From an uncultured Rhodanobacteraceae bacterium (GTDB taxonomy: Bacteria; Pseudomonadota; Gammaproteobacteria; Xanthomonadales; Rhodanobacteraceae): a stretch of 13,307 nucleotides of DNA. Numbering within the stretch: position 1 is the stretch's first letter; the number at the start of each line of letters is the position of its first letter. Position numbers and translations under genes: made by a program. The stretch is taken from contig CAJXGK010000021.1 of the NCBI GenBank assembly GCA_913053815.1, positions 1-13,307 of the forward strand. Reading direction: 5' to 3'. Shown in pieces: positions 6,834 to 13,307 of the stretch. The notes beneath the pieces were generated by a model that made no database searches, was not told the DNA's origin, and saw only the letters and a list, made by a program, of their open reading frames with translations.

Positions 6834-9725
6834 ATGCTATCCATCGTTGCCATCGATTACGGAACCCCCCAGGCAAAATCCACGACCCCAGTTGCGCTGC
6901 GGATCGACGGACACACCGTGAACGTGCCCGAGGGAACCTCAGTGCTACGCGCCGCTGCCCAGGCCGGAATTCACATCCCCAAACTGTGTGCCACCGATAT
7001 GCTTGATGCTTTCGGTTCATGCCGGCTGTGTCTGGTCGAGATCGAAGGCCGCCCAGGCTACCCGGCCTCGTGCACAACACCGGTGACGGCCGGTATGCAG
7101 GTGACGACGCAGAGCCCGAAGTTGGGCGAGTTGCGCCGTGGGGTGATGGAGCTGTATATCTCCGATCATCCCCTGGATTGTCTGACCTGTCCGGCTAACG
7201 GCCACTGCGAACTACAGAAAATGGCCGGGGTGGTCGGCTTACGTGAAGTGCGTTACGGCTCTGACGGTGCCAACCATGTTGCTCCGCAGACCCAACAGGG
7301 CAAGACCAATCAGCGTTTTGTGGCCAAGGACAAGTCCAATCCGTACTTCGTCTTCGACCCATCCCGGTGCATTGTCTGCTCACGCTGCGTACGGGCTTGT
7401 GATGATGTACAAGGGACGTTTGCCCTGACCATGCAGGGACGCGGCTTCGAGTCCAAGCTCGCCGCCAGTCTGGATGAACGTTTTCTGGATTCCGAATGCG
7501 TGTCTTGCGGTGCTTGCGTCCAGGTCTGTCCGACTGCCGCCCTGTCGGAAAAGTCGCTCATCGAGATGGGCCAGGCCGAGCACAGTGTAGTGACCACGTG
7601 TGCCTATTGTGGCGTGGGCTGCTCGTTCCGGGCCGAGATGCGGGGCGAAACCCTGGTGCGCATGGTGCCGAATAAGGAGGGTCATGCCAATCACGGTCAT
7701 GCTTGCGTCAAGGGCCGCTTTGCGATCGGCTACACCCACCATCCAGAGCGCATCACCACACCGCTGATCCGCGAGAAGATCAGTGACCCGTGGAGGGTGG
7801 TGGGCTGGGATGAGGCCATTGCTCGTGCCGCTGGTGAATTCAAACGCTTGCAGAACCAATATGGTAAGTTTTCGATCGGTGGCATTACCTCCTCACGCTG
7901 CACCAATGAGGAAACCTACCTGGTGCAAAAGCTGGTCCGGGCTGGTTTCGGCAACAATAACGTCGACAACTGCGCCCGGGTGTGTCATGCGCCGACAGGT
8001 TACGGTCTCAAGACTACTTTGGGTGAGTCGGCAGGGACCCAGGACTTCGACTCCATCGAGCAGACCGACGTAGTCCTGGTGATGGGGGCCAATCCGACCG
8101 ATGCCCACCCGGTTTTTGGGTCACGACTAAAACAGCGTCTGCGTGCGGGAGCCCAATTGATCGTTATTGATCCTCGCAGCATTGATTTGGTGCGCAGCCC
8201 GCACATTCAGGCTGACTACCATCTCAAGCTCAAGCCCGGTACCAATGTTGCGGTGCTCAATGCACTAGCCCATGTGATCGTCAGCGAAGGCTTGGTGGAT
8301 GAGGACTTCGTGGCGCAGCGTTGCGAGTCTGAAGCCTTCGAGAAATGGTGCGCGTTAGTGACTCAGGACCGCTACAGTCCCAAGGCCATGGCGGCCACAA
8401 CCGGGGTTCCCGCCGCGGTGGTGCGTGGTGCGGCCCGGCTCTATGCCACCGGTGGCAACGCGGCGATCTACTACGGTTTAGGCGTCAGCGAACATGCCCA
8501 GGGTTCAACTGCGGTGATGGGCATTGCCAATTTGGCAATGGCCACCGGTAATCTGGGCCGGCCCGGCGTCGGCGTCAACCCGATGCGAGGGCAGAACAAT
8601 GTGCAGGGTTCCTGCGATATGGGCTGCTTCCCCCATGAGTTTCCCGGTTACCGTCACGTTGCTGATCCGGTCGTACGGGCGGCGTTTGAATCCGAGTGGG
8701 GCGTGACCCTGCATGATCAGCCCGGTCTGCGCATCCCCAACATGTTTGAGGCCGCCCTTGATGGCAGCTTCAAGGGTCTGTATTTACAAGGTGAGGATAT
8801 TGCTCAGTCCGACCCCAACACCCGGCATGTGACGGCGGCGCTGCAGGCCATGGAATGTATCGTGGTGCAGGACCTGTTTCTCAACGAGACAGCCAAATAT
8901 GCGCATGTGTTCCTGCCGGGCAGCTCATTCCTGGAAAAAGATGGCACCTTTACCAATGCCGAGCGGCGCGTATCACCGGTACGCAAGGTGATGGAGCCCA
9001 AGGCCGGCTATGCCGATTGGCAGATCACCCAGTTGTTATCCAAGGCCATGGGTTATCCGATGCACTACACCCAGCCCTCCGAAATCATGGATGAGATTGC
9101 CCGCTTGATGCCGACGTTCCAGGGTATGAGTTTTGAGAAGATTAGCCGTATGGGTTCGGTGCAGTGGCCCTGCGATGCGGAACATCCGGATGGGACCCCG
9201 GTCATGCATGTGGGCGAGTTCGTGCGTGGTAAGGGTCACTTCATGCTCACTGAGTACGTGCCGACGGCGGAAAAGGTCAACGCTAAACATCCGCTGATCC
9301 TCACTACGGGCCGTATCCTCAGCCAATACAACGTTGGCGCGCAGACCCGACGCACGGCCAATCTGGCATGGTGCAGTGAGGATCTTCTGGAGATTCATCC
9401 TCATGATGCCGAGGAGCGTGGTATCGTCGAGGGCGACTGGGTCGGTATTGAGAGTCGGGCCGGAGATATTGTGCTGCATGCACGGATCTCCGCACGCATG
9501 CAGCCGGGCGTGGTCTACACCACGTTTCATTTCCCCGGCTCCGGTACCAATGTGATCACCACCGAAAGCTCTGATTGGGCCACCAATTGTCCCGAGTACA
9601 AGGTTACTGCGGTGCAGGTCACCCGCGTCACTCAGCCCTCGGAATGGCAGCAGCGCCACCAAGCGTTTTCCGAGAAGCAGCAGGCGTTGCTGGAGCAGTC
9701 ACTGGATGTTATCGGCAGCTACTGA
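6834..9725 (+). CDS. fdsA: NAD-dependent formate dehydrogenase alpha subunit, molybdenum catalytic subunit (FdsA)
   Basis: The 963-residue catalytic subunit oxidises formate to CO2 at a bis-MGD metal site, and in characterised relatives can also run in reverse. Domains in order: an N-terminal [2Fe-2S] ferredoxin (C52, C63, C66, C80), a His-Cys cluster (H112, C116, C119, C125), two ferredoxin [4Fe-4S] motifs (C179/C182/C185/C189 and C222/C225/C228/C232), a [4Fe-4S] cluster at the start of the catalytic domain (C256, C259, C263, C291), then the molybdopterin domains. The metal ligand is C384 followed by H385 in NCARVCHAPTGYG, encoded by TGT, so the enzyme is selenium-independent; these correspond to C386 and H387 of the Rhodobacter capsulatus enzyme. 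The C-terminal MGD-binding domain includes GRILSQYNVGAQTRR. AGGAGG (6818-6823) lies 10 bases before the ATG. Its end overlaps fdhD by 20 bases. Confidence 0.97.
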   Translation: MLSIVAIDYGTPQAKSTTPVALRIDGHTVNVPEGTSVLRAAAQAGIHIPKLCATDMLDAFGSCRLCLVEIEGRPGYPASCTTPVTAGMQVTTQSPKLGELRRGVMELYISDHPLDCLTCPANGHCELQKMAGVVGLREVRYGSDGANHVAPQTQQGKTNQRFVAKDKSNPYFVFDPSRCIVCSRCVRACDDVQGTFALTMQGRGFESKLAASLDERFLDSECVSCGACVQVCPTAALSEKSLIEMGQAEHSVVTTCAYCGVGCSFRAEMRGETLVRMVPNKEGHANHGHACVKGRFAIGYTHHPERITTPLIREKISDPWRVVGWDEAIARAAGEFKRLQNQYGKFSIGGITSSRCTNEETYLVQKLVRAGFGNNNVDNCARVCHAPTGYGLKTTLGESAGTQDFDSIEQTDVVLVMGANPTDAHPVFGSRLKQRLRAGAQLIVIDPRSIDLVRSPHIQADYHLKLKPGTNVAVLNALAHVIVSEGLVDEDFVAQRCESEAFEKWCALVTQDRYSPKAMAATTGVPAAVVRGAARLYATGGNAAIYYGLGVSEHAQGSTAVMGIANLAMATGNLGRPGVGVNPMRGQNNVQGSCDMGCFPHEFPGYRHVADPVVRAAFESEWGVTLHDQPGLRIPNMFEAALDGSFKGLYLQGEDIAQSDPNTRHVTAALQAMECIVVQDLFLNETAKYAHVFLPGSSFLEKDGTFTNAERRVSPVRKVMEPKAGYADWQITQLLSKAMGYPMHYTQPSEIMDEIARLMPTFQGMSFEKISRMGSVQWPCDAEHPDGTPVMHVGEFVRGKGHFMLTEYVPTAEKVNAKHPLILTTGRILSQYNVGAQTRRTANLAWCSEDLLEIHPHDAEERGIVEGDWVGIESRAGDIVLHARISARMQPGVVYTTFHFPGSGTNVITTESSDWATNCPEYKVTAVQVTRVTQPSEWQQRHQAFSEKQQALLEQSLDVIGSY

Positions 9726-10557
9726 ACCACAGCCTGCCGAGGTGGGCTATGCCAAGCGCATGGTGGAGCGTTACGGCCATGGCTGGGCTGAACGGGCCGA
9801 AGATGCTATTGCCGAGGAAGTGCCCGTAGCCATGGTTTACAACGGGGTGTCATTTGCCGTGATGATGATGACCCCGCTGGATTTGGAAGATTTCGCGCTG
9901 GGCTTCTCGATGAGCGAGGGGCTGGTGCGTCACGCTGCTCAACTCGGGTCGATTGGAGTGCATCTACGCATGGAAGGTATCGAACTGGTCATGGAGGTTG
10001 CGGAGTTGACTTTTGGACAACACCCTGGTGCCCATCAACAGCGATTGCTACCCGGTCGCAGTGGCTGCGGGCTGTGCGGAGCGCGTACCCTGGAAGATGC
10101 CGTGCGCCATCCTGGACCAGTCGGTCAGGGCCCGCAGATTGATTCTGATACGCTGCAGAAGGCGCTGTCGGCCCTGCGTGCGGCCCAGCCGATCAACCTG
10201 GCGACCGGCTCGGTGCATGCGGCGGCCTGGGTCGATACCCGCGGGCGGATCATGCTGGTACGCGAGGACGTGGGTCGCCATAACGCCCTGGATAAGCTGA
10301 TCGGCGCCATGCTTCGCAGCGGTATTGACCCCGAGGCGGGCTTTCTGTTGGTCACCAGCCGGGCCAGCTATGAAATGGTGATCAAGGCCACCACTATAGG
10401 AATTACGATCATGGCGGCGATTTCCGCACCCACTGCTCTAGGCATCCACTTGGCCCGCGATACCGGGCTGACCTTGATTGGCTTTGCGCGAGCCGATAGT
10501 CACGTTGTTTATACCCACCCACAGCGGCTGCGGCATGCCGTCGGAGCAAGCACATGA
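9706..10557 (+). CDS. fdhD: Formate dehydrogenase accessory sulfurtransferase FdhD/FdsC
   Basis: The 283-residue product belongs to the FdhD family, which binds bis-MGD cofactor and transfers sulfur from a cysteine desulfurase to it before insertion into formate dehydrogenase; the homologue encoded in fds operons is often called FdsC. The key C-X2-C pair is at C121 and C124 in GRSGCGLCGARTLEDA. Other family blocks are EEVPVAMVYNG near the N-terminus, LEDFALGFSMSEGLV, ATGSVHAAAWV, VREDVGRHNALDKLIGAML and VTSRASYEMVIKA. The ATG at 9706 lies 20 bases inside fdsA; an in-frame ATG at 9760 is an alternative start. It overlaps fdsD as ATGA (10554-10557). The segment just before the cysteine motif (about residues 98-113) is less family-like, but the frame is unbroken. 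Confidence 0.93.
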   Translation: MLSAATEPQPAEVGYAKRMVERYGHGWAERAEDAIAEEVPVAMVYNGVSFAVMMMTPLDLEDFALGFSMSEGLVRHAAQLGSIGVHLRMEGIELVMEVAELTFGQHPGAHQQRLLPGRSGCGLCGARTLEDAVRHPGPVGQGPQIDSDTLQKALSALRAAQPINLATGSVHAAAWVDTRGRIMLVREDVGRHNALDKLIGAMLRSGIDPEAGFLLVTSRASYEMVIKATTIGITIMAAISAPTALGIHLARDTGLTLIGFARADSHVVYTHPQRLRHAVGAST

Positions 10558-10793
10558 ACATCGAGTACCTGACTACCATGGTCAACGACATCAGTCATTA
10601 CTTTGTGACCGAAGCCGATCATGCTGCCGCCATCAGCAGCATCGCCCAGCACCTCAACAAACTCTGGGAGCCGAGAATGCGTCAACAGATTCTGCAACAC
10701 TTGGATGCGGGGGCTGCAGGCCTGGAACCGCTGGCGCACGAAGCCGTGCAGAAGCTGGCCGAGATGGAGTCTCCACGGACTTTGACCGGTTGA
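10554..10793 (+). CDS. fdsD: Formate dehydrogenase delta subunit (FdsD)
   Basis: A 79-residue protein in the position and of the size of FdsD, the small subunit that in characterised fds systems is needed for assembly or activity of the complex. Visible family features are an N-terminal MNIEYLTTMVNDISHYF block, an AxxSIAQHLNKLWEPRMRQQI core and a helical tail (GLEPLAHEAVQKLAEME). It has no cysteine or cofactor motif. GGAG (10543-10546) lies 7 bases before the ATG, which overlaps the fdhD stop. It is the last gene of the operon. Confidence 0.93.
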   Translation: MNIEYLTTMVNDISHYFVTEADHAAAISSIAQHLNKLWEPRMRQQILQHLDAGAAGLEPLAHEAVQKLAEMESPRTLTG

Positions 10794-11057
10794 AGGGTTT
10801 GAGGGAGGGGTCGACCCATTGGGGAAACTTCCTGGTAAGCGGATATTGTTGAGCACTGCGAACCACGGCAATAGCCGCATAGGATGTAGTGAGGTACGAA
10901 CCGCATCCATCGAGACTCCTGATCCCCCACGCGAACCACGGGTAAGGCACCAATCCGTCACGATTACGCTTGTTATCCACGGTGATCTGTCGGGGATGGG
11001 AGCAGCCTATCATTCGTCCTGGATGATGGAGTATGGATATCTGGGCGATATCCCGGA
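10794..11057. other. Non-coding gap between fdsD and the pseudopilin gene (converging ends)
   Basis: These 264 bases separate two genes that converge. I find no convincing coding sequence. An 11-bp direct repeat, GCGAACCACGG, occurs at 10858-10868 and 10931-10941, and a hairpin lies at 11035-11053. No T-tailed intrinsic terminator is visible for the fds operon. The gap could hold a short RNA or a decayed gene; nothing recognisable remains. Confidence 0.5.
11035..11053 (-). terminator. Hairpin just after the pseudopilin stop codon, possible terminator
   Basis: GGATATC (11035-11041) and GATATCC (11047-11053) form a perfect 7-bp stem with a 5-base loop, 5 bases beyond the minus-strand stop at 11058. 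The position suits termination of the pilin transcript, and possibly of the fds transcript from the other side. Neither strand has a T-run after it, so the call is weak. Confidence 0.3.
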
Positions 11058-11591
11058 TCAACCTTGTGCACAACGTTTCTGCTGGGCGGTACTGGCCCGG
11101 CGGGTATGCAGATAGCCGGTATTGGACATGACCAAAACATGGGTTTCGGCGGCTTGTCCGGCCTGGCAAAACAACAGAGTCAGGTTGCTACCGATGGCAC
11201 TGCCATTACTATGAAAGATGATTTTTCTGCGGCCGCGACTGGATAGGATGTGCAGGTCCGGGTCAGCTTTGCCGAGTCGGACCGGTAGCCCATCCGGTTG
11301 CCCATCGTGATTGAAATCCGTAGCAACCAGCCAGCCATGATCCCAGCGCATATCAGGGGTACAGTGCCGGTCGTCACGGGTCGGGCATACCAGACTTCGG
11401 GCGCCGGTACGGATGGCGTATTCTCGTGCGAAATGCAGCGTGGCGGCCAGTTCGCGGTTCATGGACTGGACCCGTTCGCGGGCCAAAAGCCCACTGAAGG
11501 AGGGGGTGGCGATAGTGGTGAGTGCAGCAATGATCAGCATCACCATCAGCAGCTCGATGAGGCTGCGCCCTTGCTGTTTTCGAGAGAATAT
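11058..11591 (-). CDS. FimT/GspH-family minor pseudopilin with unclear start codon
   Basis: The minus-strand frame encodes a type IV pilin-like protein of the GspH/FimT family, a minor pilin or pseudopilin assembled at the inner membrane. The prepilin peptidase site is clear: leader ...SRKQQG, cleavage before RSLIELLMVMLIIAALTTIA, with Glu at +5 and a hydrophobic helix. The mature part is 169 residues. The globular domain has FAREYAIRTGA, VCPTRDDRHC, a W-GW-VATDFNHDGQ block and GSAIGSNLTLLFC, all FimT-like; the tail (HTRRASTAQQKR) is basic but lacks the GRxR motif reported for DNA-binding FimT. No ATG, GTG or TTG lies near the leader. The best-placed start is an ATA at 11589-11591, 7 bases after GAGG, giving the leader MFSRKQQG. 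The next in-frame ATGs (11738 and 11747) would give 57- and 60-residue leaders across an inserted element. The gene may be impaired. Confidence 0.75.
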   Translation of the reverse strand: MFSRKQQGRSLIELLMVMLIIAALTTIATPSFSGLLARERVQSMNRELAATLHFAREYAIRTGARSLVCPTRDDRHCTPDMRWDHGWLVATDFNHDGQPDGLPVRLGKADPDLHILSSRGRRKIIFHSNGSAIGSNLTLLFCQAGQAAETHVLVMSNTGYLHTRRASTAQQKRCAQG

Positions 11592-11737
11592 GGGGGGACC
11601 TCGAAAAACCGTAGCGGGTGGTTCGGGTGCAAGGCGCTCCGGAGCGAATCTCCGAGACCTATCAGGTTGATAGGCAGGGATTGAGTGAGGACACAACCGA
11701 GCAATCGGACCGCGCAGCAGGCTTTTCGAGGTCCCCA
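11591..11737. mobile_element. Candidate MITE-like element with terminal inverted repeats and TA flanks
   Basis: GGGGACCTCGAAAA (11594-11607) is repeated exactly in inverse at 11723-11736. The similarity extends outwards (TGGGG, with two extra G on the left copy) and inwards (CC, then a weaker match of about ten bases), so the termini resemble imperfect inverted repeats of 20-28 bp. Both ends are flanked by TA (11589-11590 and 11738-11739), as expected for target duplication by IS630/mariner-type transposases. The 115-base interior has no gene but is rich in small stems: the palindrome CGCTCCGGAGCG (11635-11646), CCTATCA-GGT-TGATAGG (11658-11674) and CCGA-GCAA-TCGG (11697-11708). At 147 bp it would be non-autonomous. 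Only one copy is in the window, so mobility is inferred. Confidence 0.45.
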
Positions 11738-11824
11738 TAGGTGACATCCATTCGAGCAGATTGCAGCATAGGTGGGGTGACTGTGGCGCCCCATCAGTGC
11801 AGGCCGATGAATGTGTACGGCAAA

Positions 11825-11858
11825 GCTGACCTGAGCCGTCAGCGCAGACCGCTACAAT
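11825..11858 (+). promoter_or_regulatory. Candidate uvrB promoter with adjacent inverted repeat
   Basis: TACAAT (11853-11858) is a good -10 box. A weak CTGAGC -35 (11831-11836) lies 16 bases upstream, within the loop of a perfect inverted repeat GCTGAC-N7-GTCAGC (11825-11843). No LexA-type CTG-N10-CAG palindrome with the usual flanks is evident. Transcription would start near 11865, only a few bases from the uvrB ATG, and no ribosome-binding site lies in front of that ATG. Confidence 0.45.
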
Positions 11859-11867
11859 ACGGCTTCC

Positions 11868-13307
<1,440 letters not shown>

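Noticed and set aside
7983..7988. Possible selenocysteine site in FdsA.
   Set aside because: The metal ligand codon is TGT (Cys384), followed by His385; no in-frame TGA is present.
9990..10060. Possible frameshift pair in fdhD just before the C-X2-C motif, where the sequence looks atypical.
   Set aside because: The frame is continuous on both sides with family motifs before and after, and no alternative frame restores a better match over the stretch.

Overview
This is a GC-rich bacterial window with tightly packed genes. The gene content suggests a gammaproteobacterium, possibly a sulfur-oxidising or otherwise autotrophic one. The reasons are a soluble NAD-dependent formate dehydrogenase operon in the order fdsGBA-fdhD-fdsD, a single-chain ETF-ubiquinone oxidoreductase, a FimT/GspH-type minor pilin and a proteobacterial UvrB. 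The lineage is inferred from protein resemblance only; no rRNA or tRNA marker is present.

Layout. Positions 1-2393 (minus strand) hold electron transfer flavoprotein-ubiquinone oxidoreductase followed by a degenerate-Nudix, winged-helix regulator of the NadQ/NrtR (COG4111-like) type, which runs off the left edge. A 97-bp divergent region separates these from a plus-strand pair, an amidase-signature hydrolase (2491-3870) and an overlapping AlkB-type 2-oxoglutarate dioxygenase (3860-4486). A 326-bp non-coding stretch with inverted repeats and a plausible promoter/operator precedes the formate dehydrogenase operon (4813-10793). After a 264-bp gap comes a minus-strand FimT/GspH pseudopilin (11058 to about 11591). 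A ~147-bp inverted-repeat element resembling a MITE sits directly against its start. uvrB then begins on the plus strand at 11868.

How the genes work together. FdsA (molybdenum site and Fe-S chain), FdsB (FMN/NADH site), FdsG ([2Fe-2S]) and FdsD form the soluble formate:NAD+ oxidoreductase. The FdhD/FdsC protein encoded inside the operon sulfurates and delivers the molybdenum cofactor. ETF-QO links flavoprotein dehydrogenases to the quinone pool, and the adjacent regulator belongs to a family that controls NAD metabolism, so much of the window concerns redox cofactor traffic. AlkB and UvrB are nucleic-acid repair proteins.

The most striking anomaly is at the right edge. The uvrB reading frame is normal up to residue ~453 and then, without a frame break, turns into the diagnostic [10 protein letters not shown] segment of a SufS-type cysteine desulfurase. 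The two families share a short [12 protein letters not shown] stretch at the join, so this is either a genuine recombination or an assembly chimera. The second anomaly is the MITE-like element that abuts, and may supply or destroy, the pilin start codon. I see no CRISPR array, phage, tRNA or toxin-antitoxin genes, and no clear evidence of an undescribed multi-gene system.
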